From: Allomesorhizobium sp043769475 | GTDB lineage: Bacteria; Pseudomonadota; Alphaproteobacteria; Rhizobiales; Rhizobiaceae | Direction of reading: 5' to 3' | DNA length: 64,000 nucleotides | NCBI RefSeq assembly: GCF_043769475.1 | Contig: NZ_CP171729.1 | Location: 2,356,001-2,420,000, forward strand | In this document: piece after piece, positions 17,308-30,604 of the stretch | Layout of the letters: every line of letters starts with the position of its first letter | How positions within the stretch are numbered: the first letter of the stretch is position 1 | Translations under genes and position numbers: made by a program | Notes under the pieces: model-generated | What the model was told of the DNA's origin: nothing | The model's input: only the letters and a program-made list of their open reading frames with translations | Database searches by the model: none

Positions 17308-18564
17308 ATGGCCCGCTACTCGGCATTTTCCATTTTCCACAATGCGCTGTCGGGCCAGAAGCACTGGCAGCGCGCATGGCGCGCGGCGGAGCCAAAGCCG
17401 TCCTACGACGTCGTCATCATAGGCGGCGGCGGACACGGCCTCGCAACCGCCTTTTACCTCGCCGAGAACCACGGCATCCGCAACGTCGCCGTGCTGGAGA
17501 AGGGCTATGTCGGCGGCGGCAATGTCGGCCGCAACACCACCGTCATCCGCTCCAACTACCTACTCGACGGCAACACCCAGTTCTACGAATTCTCGATGAA
17601 GCTCTGGGAAGCCATGTCCCAGACGCTGAACTTCAATGTAATGTTCTCGCAGCGCGGACAACTCGTCACCGCTCACTCCGCCGATCAACTGGATAGCTTC
17701 AGCCACCGCGCCAATGTCATGCGGCTGAACGGCATCGACGCCGACATTCTCGATCGTGACGAGGTTCGCCGGCTTACGCCCTATCTCGACTTTTCCGACA
17801 CGGCGCGCTTTCCCATACACGGCGCGATTTTTCAAGGCCGCGCTGGCACCGCACGCCACGATGCCGTCGCCTGGGGCTATGCGCGCGCCGCCGATGCCCA
17901 CGGCGTTGAAGTCGTCCAGAACTGCGAGGTCGCCGGCTTCGTCCGCGACGGTGAAAAAATCGTCGGCGTCGAGACGACAAAAGGCCGGATCGGCGCGGGC
18001 AAGGTCGGCCTCGCGGTTGCCGGCCATACCTCGGTCCTCGGCCAGAAAGCGGGCCTCGAACTGCCGATCGAAAGCCACGTCCTGCAGGCCTTCGTCACCG
18101 AACCGCTGAAGCCGATGGTCGACCACGTCGTCGCCTACGGCGCCGACCACTTTTATGTCAGCCAGTCCGACAAGGGTGGGCTGGTGTTCGGAGGCAACCT
18201 GGACGGCTACAATTCCTACGCCCAGCGCGGCAATCTTGGCGTCGTGCGCGAAGTTGCGGAAGCGGCGATCGCGTTGATGCCCTCTATCTCGCGCGTCAGG
18301 TTGCTGCGCCACTGGGGCGGCGTCATGGACATGACGCCCGATGCCAGCCCGATCATCTGCCCAACCCCGATCGACGGCCTCTATCTCAACGGCGGCTGGT
18401 GCTATGGCGGCTTCAAGGCGACGCCCGCTTCCGGCTGGTGCTTTGCGCACACCATCGCGACCGGCAAGCCGCATCCGCTGATCGCCGCCTTCGGCCTCGA
18501 TCGTTTCCGCACCGGCCACACGCTCGATGAGGCCGGCGCCGGCCCCTCTGCCTGGCTGCAATAG
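17308..18564 (+). CDS. soxB: Sarcosine oxidase subunit beta
   Basis: The 418-residue flavoprotein subunit of heterotetrameric sarcosine oxidase. The FAD dinucleotide motif GGGGHGLATA lies at residues 38-48, GRNTTVIRSNYL follows near 75, and ARHDAVAWGYARA near 180 contains the histidine that usually binds FMN covalently. The complex oxidises sarcosine to glycine and passes the one-carbon unit to tetrahydrofolate, making hydrogen peroxide. It starts the contiguous soxB-D-A-G operon and follows the M24 genes with almost no gap, so its substrate probably comes from their reactions. Confidence 0.95.
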   Translation: MARYSAFSIFHNALSGQKHWQRAWRAAEPKPSYDVVIIGGGGHGLATAFYLAENHGIRNVAVLEKGYVGGGNVGRNTTVIRSNYLLDGNTQFYEFSMKLWEAMSQTLNFNVMFSQRGQLVTAHSADQLDSFSHRANVMRLNGIDADILDRDEVRRLTPYLDFSDTARFPIHGAIFQGRAGTARHDAVAWGYARAADAHGVEVVQNCEVAGFVRDGEKIVGVETTKGRIGAGKVGLAVAGHTSVLGQKAGLELPIESHVLQAFVTEPLKPMVDHVVAYGADHFYVSQSDKGGLVFGGNLDGYNSYAQRGNLGVVREVAEAAIALMPSISRVRLLRHWGGVMDMTPDASPIICPTPIDGLYLNGGWCYGGFKATPASGWCFAHTIATGKPHPLIAAFGLDRFRTGHTLDEAGAGPSAWLQ

Positions 18565-18576
18565 GGACGAAAAACA

Positions 18577-18843
18577 ATGCTGCGCATCGAATGCCCCTGC
18601 TGCGGTCCGCGCGACCACGACGAGTTCCGCTACGGCGGCAACGCGTCGGTCGTCCGACCGGGCCACGACGATCCGGATCCGGAAGCCTGGTATCGCTACG
18701 TCTATGTCCGCGAGAATCCGGCGGGCCTGCATCCCGAATTCTGGCAGCACGTTATGGGCTGCCGGCAATGGCTGGTCGTCGAACGCGACACGCGCAACCA
18801 CGCCATCGCATCGGTCAGCTTCGCCAGGAAGTCATCACGATGA
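18577..18843 (+). CDS. soxD: Sarcosine oxidase subunit delta
   Basis: An 88-residue small subunit. The N-terminal CPCCGPRDHDEF and the later HVMGCRQWL provide the cysteine/histidine set that binds structural zinc in SoxD. The delta-specific DPDPEAWYRYVYVRENPAG core is intact. Its TGA overlaps the soxA ATG, so the subunits are translationally coupled. Confidence 0.95.
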   Translation: MLRIECPCCGPRDHDEFRYGGNASVVRPGHDDPDPEAWYRYVYVRENPAGLHPEFWQHVMGCRQWLVVERDTRNHAIASVSFARKSSR

Positions 18844-21779
18844 ACTCCAATCGCAACCGGCTGCTCGCGGGAGGCCGCATCGACCGCTCGCAACCGGTCA
18901 ATTTCATCTTCGACGGTCGGGAACTGACCGGGTTCCGGGGCGACACCCTCGCCTCCGCGCTTCTCGCCAACGGCGTTAACCTTGTTGGGCGCAGCTTCAA
19001 ATACCACCGCCCGCGCGGCATCTTCTCGGCCGGCGCGGAAGAGCCGAATGCGCTGGTCACGCTTGGAATCGGCGGTCGGCGCGAGCCGAACATGCCGGCC
19101 ACCACGCTGGAACTCGCCGACGGGATGATCGCGGAAAGCCAGAACCGCTGGCCGTCGCTCGCCTTCGACGTCCAGAGCGTCAACAGCCTCTTCGCGCCGT
19201 TCCTGTCGGCCGGCTTCTATTACAAGACCTTCATGGGTCCGACCCGCCGCGCCTGGATGTTTTACGAGCATTTCATCCGCAAGGCTGCCGGGCTGGGCCG
19301 GGCCGGGACCGAACCGGACCCCGACCGCCACGAGGTTCGCCATGCCTTCTGCGATGTCGCCATCGTCGGCGGCGGTCCAGCCGGATTGTCGGCCGCGCGG
19401 GCTGCCGCCGTGGCGGGTGCACGGGTCACGCTGATCGAGCAGGATTTCCTGCTCGGCGGCCAGTTTCTCGCCGAACGCCCCGATGGCACGGCAGCATCTT
19501 GGCTGAGTGAAACCGAAGCCGCGTTGCAAACCTTGGAGAACGTCACGCTGATGCCGCGCACAGTGGCTTTCGGCGTCTATGACGGCAATGTTCTCGGGCT
19601 GGTCGAACGGGATCAAACGGGCGGCGGCGCGCAGCAGATCCTCACAATGCTTCGGGCGCGCGCCATCGTCTTCGCCACCGGGGCGATCGAGCGGCCGCTG
19701 GTGTTTTCCAACAACGACCGGCCCGGCGTCATGCTTGCCTCCGCTGCTCGCATCTATCTCAATCGCTTCGCGGTCCTGCCGGGGCGGCGTGCGATCGTCG
19801 CCACTACCAACGACAGCGCCTGGCGCACAGCCTTCGATCTCACCGTCGCGGGCGCGGAGGTGACCGTGGCGGATCTGCGCCCGGCGCCTGCCCCCTACCT
19901 ACTCGCCGAGGCCGCGCGCCTCGGCATCGCCGTGCACACCGGCGCACGTATTGCCGGCCTGCGCGGCTCCCACCGAGTCAGGTCCGTCAGGATAGCCACG
20001 GCGGGACGGCGACCCGAAATCGCATGCGATCTCGTCTGCGTGTCGGGTGGCTGGTCGCCGACGGTACACCTCACTTCGCATCTAGGCGTCAGGCCCACCT
20101 ACCGCGACAACATTGACTGCTTCGTCCCGGGCGCATTGCCGGCGGGTCAATTCGCGGCCGGCGCGATTACGGGACAGTACGCGACGGCGGAGGCGATCGA
20201 GGCCGGCCAGCGGGCCGGCATCGAAGCCGCAGCGTTCTGCGGCAAATCGGGGCGGGCGCCGTCGCCCGCCAAGCTCGATCTCCGCGACATGGTCTCCAGC
20301 CCGCTTCGCGACCCAGCCCCTGCCGGACACGGAAAAGCCTTCGTCGATCTCCAGATGGACGTGACCGCCGCCGACATCGCGCTAGCCCATCGCGAAGGCT
20401 ACGAATCGGTCGAGCACTTGAAGCGCTACACTACGCTCGGCATGGGCACGGACCAGGGCAAGACCAGCAATTTTGCAGCACTTGCCGCCATGGCTGGGCT
20501 GCGCAACGCAACCATTCCCGACACAGGCACGACGACCTTCCGCCCGCCCTACACGCCGATCGCGATCGGCGCGTTTGCCGGCCGCGCAACCGGCCATCAT
20601 TTCAAGCCCTTCCGCCGCACGCCGATGCACGGCTGGCACATGGCGAACGGCGCAGAGATGCTGGAGGTCGGGCTCTGGATGCGGCCTTGGTTTTATCGCG
20701 CGTCGGGCCGCGACGTGAACGATGCCTATGTCTCCGAAATGCGGAGTGTGCGCGAAGCGGCCGGCCTGATGGACATCTCCACCCTCGGCAAGATCGACGT
20801 CCAAGGCCCCGACGCAGCGACCTTCCTCGACCGTGTCTACGCCAACGGCTTTGCCAAACTTCCCGTTGGCCGCGCCCGCTACGGCGTCATGCTGCGCGAC
20901 GACGGCATTGTCTTCGACGACGGCACCACCACGCGGCTGACCGAAAACCGCTTCTTCATGACCACCTCGACCGCCAAGGCCGCCGATGTGCTGTCGCGCA
21001 TCGAATTCCTGCTCGACACGGCCTGGCCGGATCTGCGCGTCGCGGTCACGTCGGTCAGCGACGAATGGGCGGCCATGTCCGTCGCCGGGCCGAAGAGCCG
21101 CGACATCCTCGCCGCCGCCTTTCCGGGCCTCGACATCTCCAACGAGGCGCTGCCGCATATGGGCTGCCTCGAAGCAACATTCGAAGGTCGGGCGCTACGC
21201 ATCATCCGCCTCAGCTACTCCGGCGAGCGCGCCTACGAAGTCTATGTCGGCGCAACCGCCGGCGAAAAGACCTGGACCTGCCTTCTCGAAGCCGGCGCGC
21301 CGTTTGGTGCAAAGCCATATGGCGTCGAAGCGCTCGGCGCGCTGCGCGTCGAAAAGGGCCATGTCGCCGGACCGGAGATCGACGGCCGCACCACGCTCGA
21401 CGATCTCGGGCTCGGCCGCATGGTCGGAAAACGCACCGGCTTCGTCGGCGATGTGCTGCGCCGCCGGCCGGCTTTCTTGGCGCCGGACCGGCAGCGCCTC
21501 GTTGGGCTGGAATGCGCCGAGACGGGAAAACGCCTGCGCGGCGGCGCGATCCTGTTCCTGCCGGGCGACAAGATCGAAGGTCATGGCCGCGGCCGCGTGA
21601 CGTCGATCACCTTCAGCCCGGAACTCGACCGCTATGTTGGACTGGCCCTCCTTGCCGGCGATGCCGCGCTCGAAGGTAGCGAAGTCGTCGCCGTCTATCC
21701 GATGAAGGCCGAAACCGTGCGCGCCCGCATCGTCTCGCCGGTATTCCTCGACCTGAAGGGAGAGCGGCTGCATGGCTGA
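18840..21779 (+). CDS. soxA: Sarcosine oxidase subunit alpha
   Basis: A full-length 979-residue alpha subunit. The N-terminal 100 residues are a 2Fe-2S-ferredoxin-like domain (FRGDTLASALLANGV) without its cluster. Residues about 170-480 form a NAD/FAD-binding domain with VGGGPAGLSAARAA and FATGAIERPLVF. Residues about 600-970 are the aminomethyltransferase (GcvT-like) domain that binds tetrahydrofolate, including GLMDISTLGKIDVQGPDA and the GYGVEALGALRVEKGH-like stretch. The start overlaps the soxD stop. The complex channels formaldehyde onto folate, linking the locus to one-carbon metabolism. Confidence 0.95.
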   Translation: MNSNRNRLLAGGRIDRSQPVNFIFDGRELTGFRGDTLASALLANGVNLVGRSFKYHRPRGIFSAGAEEPNALVTLGIGGRREPNMPATTLELADGMIAESQNRWPSLAFDVQSVNSLFAPFLSAGFYYKTFMGPTRRAWMFYEHFIRKAAGLGRAGTEPDPDRHEVRHAFCDVAIVGGGPAGLSAARAAAVAGARVTLIEQDFLLGGQFLAERPDGTAASWLSETEAALQTLENVTLMPRTVAFGVYDGNVLGLVERDQTGGGAQQILTMLRARAIVFATGAIERPLVFSNNDRPGVMLASAARIYLNRFAVLPGRRAIVATTNDSAWRTAFDLTVAGAEVTVADLRPAPAPYLLAEAARLGIAVHTGARIAGLRGSHRVRSVRIATAGRRPEIACDLVCVSGGWSPTVHLTSHLGVRPTYRDNIDCFVPGALPAGQFAAGAITGQYATAEAIEAGQRAGIEAAAFCGKSGRAPSPAKLDLRDMVSSPLRDPAPAGHGKAFVDLQMDVTAADIALAHREGYESVEHLKRYTTLGMGTDQGKTSNFAALAAMAGLRNATIPDTGTTTFRPPYTPIAIGAFAGRATGHHFKPFRRTPMHGWHMANGAEMLEVGLWMRPWFYRASGRDVNDAYVSEMRSVREAAGLMDISTLGKIDVQGPDAATFLDRVYANGFAKLPVGRARYGVMLRDDGIVFDDGTTTRLTENRFFMTTSTAKAADVLSRIEFLLDTAWPDLRVAVTSVSDEWAAMSVAGPKSRDILAAAFPGLDISNEALPHMGCLEATFEGRALRIIRLSYSGERAYEVYVGATAGEKTWTCLLEAGAPFGAKPYGVEALGALRVEKGHVAGPEIDGRTTLDDLGLGRMVGKRTGFVGDVLRRRPAFLAPDRQRLVGLECAETGKRLRGGAILFLPGDKIEGHGRGRVTSITFSPELDRYVGLALLAGDAALEGSEVVAVYPMKAETVRARIVSPVFLDLKGERLHG

Positions 21780-22281
21780 CCTGGCGACGCCAACGGATTT
21801 CAGCCTGTCAGCGAGTGATTGCCCGCTCGTCCAGATCGAAGGCTGGGACGGCACGTTGGAAAAATTCGAGGCGAGCCTGTCGCAGGCGCTGGGCACGCCA
21901 TTGCCTGCGCTGGTCGGCGAGACGGTGTGCCATGCGGACAGCCTCATCGTGCGGGTCGCGCCGCGCCGGTTCTGGCTGATTTCCACCGGAGCATCGCAAG
22001 CCCCCTCACCCGCCGTCGATCCCGAACTGGGCTGCCTGGTTCCCCTCGGCGAGGGCCGCGTGCGGTTCACGATGACCGGCGCGCGCGTCCCAAAAGTGCT
22101 CTCGGCATGCATCGTGGTCGACTGGCATTCGCCCGCCGCTGCTCCCGGCCGCGCCCTGCACACCTCCTTGCACCACGTGCCGGTGCTTTTCGTCCGCACA
22201 GGCATGATCGACTGCGAACTCATCGTGCCGCGAAGCTTTGCGACGAGCCTTTCGGACTGGATAATCGAAATCGCCGGTTAG
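21772..22281 (+). CDS. soxG: Sarcosine oxidase subunit gamma
   Basis: A 169-residue GcvT-related small subunit with the RVAPRRFWLIS and VDWHSPAAAPGRALHTSLHHVPVLF stretches usual for SoxG. It overlaps the end of soxA by 8 bases and closes the sox operon. It is convergent with the oxoprolinase gene, only 29 bases away. Confidence 0.9.
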   Translation: MADLATPTDFSLSASDCPLVQIEGWDGTLEKFEASLSQALGTPLPALVGETVCHADSLIVRVAPRRFWLISTGASQAPSPAVDPELGCLVPLGEGRVRFTMTGARVPKVLSACIVVDWHSPAAAPGRALHTSLHHVPVLFVRTGMIDCELIVPRSFATSLSDWIIEIAG

Positions 22282-22310
22282 CTGGCGGTGGTGGCGGCCG
22301 CGTGCCGCGA

Positions 22311-25922
<3,612 letters not shown>

Positions 25923-26146
25923 CGCCGTGTCCACCGTTGGAAATCGCAGCATATCACGGCGGCCATCAAAAACATTTCGTCGATAAAACGTCAATGTCTA
26001 GTTGACAAGAAAATGCCGGCTAACGCATCATTATTGGCGAACGGGCAAAAGGTGCCGAGAGCGTGGCTCGAGACCGGCAACCGAGGGAAACGCCGCCGGG
26101 TCTCTCCGGCAGCGTTCGCTTCCGGGTTTCTGAGGAAGGACAGGTA

Positions 26147-26668
26147 GTGGCGAACGACATGGAAAACCTGGGACCAATCGTCTCGTCGGACCACCTTGCA
26201 ACGGGCGCCCTGCCCGCGCTTTCCGAGATCGAGTTCGGCGTCATCATGCTGAGCCACGCCTTCAGCCGCTGGATAGTGCGCTGCATGGCGGCAGCCGGCG
26301 TCCCCGATCTCTCGCCCACCGACGTGCTCGTCCTCCACAACATCAATAGCCGCGGCAAACCCAAGACGCTGGCCGACATCTGCCTGGTTCTCAACATCGA
26401 GGACACGCATGTGGTCAACTATGCGCTCAAGAAGCTGGAGCGGCTGAAGCTGATCAAGGCTGGCAAGCGCGGCAAGGAAAAACTGGTGATGGCAACCAGC
26501 GCCGGAGAGGAGGCCTGCGCACGCTACGCCGCGATCCGCGAGGCCCTTCTGGTCAAATCGGTGTTGGCCACCGAGGTTTCTGGCGAAACCCTGTCGGCGA
26601 TGGCGGCGCGCATTCGCGCGCTTTCCGGCCACTACGACCAGGCATGTCGGGCGGCCGCGTCGATGTAA
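26147..26668 (+). CDS. Winged-helix (MarR-type) transcriptional regulator
   Basis: A 173-residue regulator with a MarR-like winged helix: an N-terminal dimerisation helix (EIEFGVIMLSHAFSRWIVRCM), SPTDVLVLHNINSRG, KTLADICLVLNIEDTHVVNYALKKLERLKLI and a basic wing GKRGKEKL. I place the start at a GTG 6 bases after AAGGA; an ATG four codons later or a GTG 28 codons earlier are alternatives. It is divergent from the oxoprolinase gene and probably controls it. Confidence 0.85.
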   Translation: MANDMENLGPIVSSDHLATGALPALSEIEFGVIMLSHAFSRWIVRCMAAAGVPDLSPTDVLVLHNINSRGKPKTLADICLVLNIEDTHVVNYALKKLERLKLIKAGKRGKEKLVMATSAGEEACARYAAIREALLVKSVLATEVSGETLSAMAARIRALSGHYDQACRAAASM

Positions 26669-26704
26669 CGGCAATCATGGGCGGCCGTAGAAACAGCCGC
26701 TGCT

Positions 26705-27502
26705 TTAGGCGTTCGCCCGCGCAACCGCCCGATTGGCCATGACGACGATGAGATTTGCGCGATACTCCGCAGAGGCGTGGATGTCGGTCATCAGGCTGTC
26801 CGAGGGTACGGTGAGGCCGTCGAACGCCGATGCGTCGAAATTGCTTGCGAGCGCGGACTCGATCTCGCTCGACCGGAACACGCCGTCATCGCCCGCTCCG
26901 GTGACCGCCGCCCTCACTCCGCCTGCGCCCTTGGCCACGAACACACCGACGATCGCGTAGCGCGAGGCCGGGTTGGGGAACTTCTCGTAAGCCGCCTTGT
27001 CCGGCGCGGTGAACCGCACCGCGGTGATGATCTCACCATCCTCCAGCGCGGTTTCGAACTGACCGGCGAAGAACTCGTCGGCCGGAATTTCGCGCTGGTC
27101 GGTCACAATGGTAGCGGCAAGCGCCAGGAGCGCCGCCGGATAGTCGGCGGCCGGGTCGTTGTTGGCGATGGAACCGCCGATCGTGCCCATGTGGCGCACG
27201 TGCGGATCACCGATCCTGTCTGCGAGCCTGGAGAGCGCCGGACACGCGGCCTTCAGCGCCGCGTCGGTCGCGACCTCGGCATGGGTCGTTCCCGCGCCGA
27301 TGGTGATGGTCGAGCCGGAAACCGTAACGCCTTTCAGCTCCGCTATGCGGCCTATATCGACCAGGTCGGAGGGGGCGGCGAGCCGCGTCTTCATCGCCGG
27401 AATGAGCGTCATGCCGCCCGCAAGGAGCTTGGCGTCGCCCTGCTTGATGAGCTGTGCCGCCTCGGCAATGGAGGCAGCGCGGTGGTAGGTGGTGGAATAC
27501 AT
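26705..27502 (-). CDS. Molybdenum hydroxylase FAD-binding subunit (CoxM-like)
   Basis: A 265-residue FAD subunit of the xanthine dehydrogenase/CO dehydrogenase family. The FAD motifs AGGMTLIPAMK (residues about 28-40) and the GGSIANNDPAADYPAALLAL stretch (about 109-128) are intact, followed by the C-terminal CO_deh_flav_C region. It relays electrons from the FeS subunit to the final acceptor. It is the last gene of an FeS, Mo, FAD operon (small, large, medium). Confidence 0.93.
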   Translation of the reverse strand: MYSTTYHRAASIAEAAQLIKQGDAKLLAGGMTLIPAMKTRLAAPSDLVDIGRIAELKGVTVSGSTITIGAGTTHAEVATDAALKAACPALSRLADRIGDPHVRHMGTIGGSIANNDPAADYPAALLALAATIVTDQREIPADEFFAGQFETALEDGEIITAVRFTAPDKAAYEKFPNPASRYAIVGVFVAKGAGGVRAAVTGAGDDGVFRSSEIESALASNFDASAFDGLTVPSDSLMTDIHASAEYRANLIVVMANRAVARANA

Positions 27503-27526
27503 GTGGTTTTCTCCCTGCGGGAGAAA

Positions 27527-27619
27527 GCGAATAGGGGGTAGCGAAATAGCGAATAGGACCGATCCTATTTTGCGCCGCGCTGTTCTTCCCTATTCGCTAC
27601 TCCCTATTCGCTATTCGCT
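27527..27619. repeat. Intergenic inverted repeat built of GCGAATAG/CTATTCGC units
   Basis: Between the large- and medium-subunit genes, GCGAATAGGGGGTAGCGAA-type sequence (from 27527) is repeated in inverted form as TATTCGCTACTCCCTATTCGC (27588-27619), separated by about 33 bases. The unit GCGAATAG occurs several times in both orientations and can fold into a long hairpin. Repeats of this wording are scattered between genes in rhizobial genomes, to my recollection. It may work as an mRNA stabiliser or attenuator between the two cistrons. Confidence 0.75.
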
Positions 27620-27623
27620 CTGT

Positions 27624-29978
27624 TCAATGTCTCGTCGCCGATCGAATCGCCGCCCAGACCTTCTGCGGCGTCGCCGGCATGGTCAGTTCGTCGGTTCCGA
27701 TCGCGTCGGTGATGGCGTTGATGACAGCGGGCGGCGAGCCGATCGCGCCCGCCTCGCCGCAACCCTTCATACCGAGCGGGTTGCCCGGACACGGCGTGTT
27801 GGAAGTCGAGACCTGGAAGGACGGCAGATCGTCGGCGCGCGGCATGGCGTAATCCATGTAGCTCGCCGTCAGGAGTTGGCCGCTGCCGGGATCGTAGTGC
27901 GCGCCTTCGAGCATTGCCTGGCCGACGCCTTGCGCGATGCCGCCATGCACTTGGCCTTCAACAATCATCGGGTTGATGATGTTGCCGAAATCGTCGGCGG
28001 CCACGAACTGGACGATCTTGGTGACGCCGGTGTCCGGGTCGACCTCCACCTCGCAGATGTAGCAGCCCGCCGGGAACGTGAAGTTGGACGGATCGTAGAA
28101 TGCCGTCTCTTTCAGGCCCGGCTCCATGCCACCCGGCAGATTGTGCGCCGTATAGGCGGCAAGAGCCAGTTGGAACCACGGCACCGATTTGTCGGTGCCC
28201 GCAACCTTGCAGGCGCCGTCCTCGATGACGATGTCGCTTTCGTCCGCCTCGAGCAGGTGCGCGGCGATCTTCTTCGCCTTGGCCTCGACCTTGTCGAGCG
28301 CCTTGACGATGGCGCTCATCCCGACCGCCCCCGAGCGTGAGCCATAGGTGCCCATGCCCATCTGCACCTTGTCGGTGTCGCCATGGACGATCGAAACGGA
28401 ATCGATCGGTACGCCGAAGCGTTCTGTGACCAACTGGGCGAATGAGGTTTCGTGGCCCTGTCCGTGACTGTGCGATCCGGTGAGAACCTCGATCGTGCCT
28501 ACGGCATTGACGCGCACCTCGGCGCTTTCCCAAAGACCGACGCCAGCGCCGAGCGAGCCAACGGCCGCACTCGGCGCGATGCCGCAGGCCTCGATGTAGC
28601 AGGACATGCCGATGCCGCGCAGCTTGCCGTGCCGCTTCGCCTCGTCCCGGCGCTGTGGGAACCCCTGATAGTCCGCCGCCTTCATGGCGGCATCGAGCGA
28701 CGCGGCATAGTCGCCGGCGTCATAGCACATGATGACCGGCGTCTGGTGCGGGAACTGGGTGATAAAGTTCTTGCGGCGCAGTTCCGCCGGTGAGACGCCG
28801 AACTGGCGCGCCGCCGTCTCCATCAGCCGCTCCATGACGAAGGTCGCCTCCGGCCGCCCTGCCCCGCGATAGGCATCGACCGGAGCCGTGTTGGTGTAGA
28901 TGGCCTTCACATTGGCGTGGATGGCGGGGATGTCGTACTGGCCCGACAACAGCGTCGCATAGAGGTAGGTCGGCACCGAACTCGAAAACAGCGACATGTA
29001 GGCGCCGAAATTCGCCTTGGTTTCGACCTTGAGTCCGATCACCTTGTGATCCCCGTCGAACGCCATTTCGGCGTGGGTGACATGGTCGCGGCCATGCGCG
29101 TCGGTCAAGAAGCTCTCGGTGCGGTCGCCGACCCACTTGACCGGCACGCCGGTTTTCTTCGAGGCCCAAAGACAAACAATTTCCTCAGGATAGATGAAGA
29201 TTTTCGAGCCGAAGCCGCCGCCGACGTCGGGCGCGATGACGCGCAGCTTGTTCTCCGGAGCGATGTTGTAGAAAGCGCTCATCACCAGGCGCGCGACATG
29301 CGGGTTCTGGCTCGTCGTCCAGCAGGTGTAGTGGTCCTCGGCCTTGTCGTAATAGCCGAGAGCCGCCCGCGGCTCCATCGCGTTCGGAACCAGCCGGTTG
29401 TTCACGATGTCGAGCTTGACGAAATGGGCTGCCCTGCCGAAGGCGGCGGCGGTTTCGTCGGCGTTGCCGATGTCCCAGTCGAAGATCAGATTGTTGTCGG
29501 CCTCGGGATGAAGCTGCGGCGCTCCGGGTTGCAGCGCCTTGGTCGCATCGGTTACCGCCGGCCGCTCATTGTAAGTGACCTCCACGGCTTCCGCCGCGTC
29601 GCGCGCCTGGCCCTTGGTTTCGGCGACCACGATCGCAACCGCATCGCCGACATAACGCACCCGGTCGACCGCCAGCGGCGACCATGCGCCCATCTTCATC
29701 GGCGTGCCGTCCTTCGAGTGGATCATCCAGCCGCAGATCAGATTGCCGATGCCATCGGCCTTGATCTCGCGGCCAGTCAGCACGCCGATCACGCCGGGCA
29801 TCGCCTTCGCCGCCTTGACGTCGATGCCTGTGATGTCGGCATGGGCGTGAGGGCTGCGGACGAACGCCGCATGCTTCATGCCGGGCACGACCATGTCGTC
29901 GACATAGCGTCCCGCGCCGGTGATGAACCGCCTGTCTTCCTTGCGCGCTACACGTGCGCCGATCCCTTCCAAACCCAT
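27624..29978 (-). CDS. Molybdenum hydroxylase large subunit, form II CoxL-like
   Basis: A 784-residue molybdopterin-binding subunit. The active-site loop reads AYRGAGR (about residue 370), which marks form II proteins; true CO dehydrogenase has AYRCSFR. The MCD-cofactor segments GGGFGSKIFIYPEE and GQGHETSFAQL and the catalytic glutamate in GMKGCGEAGAIG near the C-terminus are present. The substrate is therefore some aldehyde or N-heterocycle rather than carbon monoxide. The start is backed by GGAGGAG. It lies 137 bases after the small-subunit gene. Confidence 0.94.
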   Translation of the reverse strand: MGLEGIGARVARKEDRRFITGAGRYVDDMVVPGMKHAAFVRSPHAHADITGIDVKAAKAMPGVIGVLTGREIKADGIGNLICGWMIHSKDGTPMKMGAWSPLAVDRVRYVGDAVAIVVAETKGQARDAAEAVEVTYNERPAVTDATKALQPGAPQLHPEADNNLIFDWDIGNADETAAAFGRAAHFVKLDIVNNRLVPNAMEPRAALGYYDKAEDHYTCWTTSQNPHVARLVMSAFYNIAPENKLRVIAPDVGGGFGSKIFIYPEEIVCLWASKKTGVPVKWVGDRTESFLTDAHGRDHVTHAEMAFDGDHKVIGLKVETKANFGAYMSLFSSSVPTYLYATLLSGQYDIPAIHANVKAIYTNTAPVDAYRGAGRPEATFVMERLMETAARQFGVSPAELRRKNFITQFPHQTPVIMCYDAGDYAASLDAAMKAADYQGFPQRRDEAKRHGKLRGIGMSCYIEACGIAPSAAVGSLGAGVGLWESAEVRVNAVGTIEVLTGSHSHGQGHETSFAQLVTERFGVPIDSVSIVHGDTDKVQMGMGTYGSRSGAVGMSAIVKALDKVEAKAKKIAAHLLEADESDIVIEDGACKVAGTDKSVPWFQLALAAYTAHNLPGGMEPGLKETAFYDPSNFTFPAGCYICEVEVDPDTGVTKIVQFVAADDFGNIINPMIVEGQVHGGIAQGVGQAMLEGAHYDPGSGQLLTASYMDYAMPRADDLPSFQVSTSNTPCPGNPLGMKGCGEAGAIGSPPAVINAITDAIGTDELTMPATPQKVWAAIRSATRH

Positions 29979-30115
29979 CAGATTTCTCCTCCCAAACCTC
30001 AAGGTGAACAAAAACGGACTGACTGCAGCGGGCGCGTAGCGGCAAGCCCTTGAACGCCAACGATTTATTCGCGCCGCAGATCTCCGGCCATCACCCTTTT
30101 ATCCACAGCCGGCCC

Positions 30116-30604
30116 TCAAGCCGCTTTCCTGCCGCCCGCCGACATCGCTGCCGACGCCGCCAGTATCGCTTTGACAATGTTATGATATCCGGTGCAGCGG
30201 CAGATATTGCCCTCCAGTTCCGCCCGCACCGTCGCCTCGTCCAGGCCGCCCGGATGGCGGGCGATCATGTCCGTCGCCGCCATGATCATGCCCGGAGTGC
30301 AGAACCCGCACTGCAGACCGTGGTGTTCCTTGAACGCCGCCTGGACCGGGTGCAGCTCGGCGCCGTTCGCAAGTCCTTCAATTGTAATGATATTCGAGCC
30401 GGACGCCTGGGCGGCAAGCATGGTGCACGATTTGACCGCCTTTCCGTCGACATGAACGACGCACGCGCCGCATTGCGAGGTATCGCAGCCAACATGCGTG
30501 CCCGTCAGGCCGACATGCTCGCGCAGGAAATGGACGAGCAGCGTACGGTCCTCGACCGTTCCGTCGACCCGCCGGCCGTTCACCACCAACGATACTTCCG
30601 ACAT
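30116..30604 (-). CDS. Molybdenum hydroxylase 2Fe-2S subunit (CoxS-like)
   Basis: A 162-residue iron-sulfur subunit. The plant-type 2Fe-2S ligands are in CDTSQCGACVVHVDGKAVKSC (residues about 40-60), and the second cluster ligands are in CGFCTPGMI and ICRCTGYHNIV. It passes electrons from the molybdenum centre to the flavin subunit. The start is supported by GGGAGGG. It opens the operon, divergent from the FIST-domain gene. Confidence 0.94.
   Translation of the reverse strand: MSEVSLVVNGRRVDGTVEDRTLLVHFLREHVGLTGTHVGCDTSQCGACVVHVDGKAVKSCTMLAAQASGSNIITIEGLANGAELHPVQAAFKEHHGLQCGFCTPGMIMAATDMIARHPGGLDEATVRAELEGNICRCTGYHNIVKAILAASAAMSAGGRKAA

Noticed and set aside
26669..26704. GCGGC/GCCGC stem between the regulator and the FAD subunit gene
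   Set aside because: Short stem and no T-run; not convincing as a terminator.
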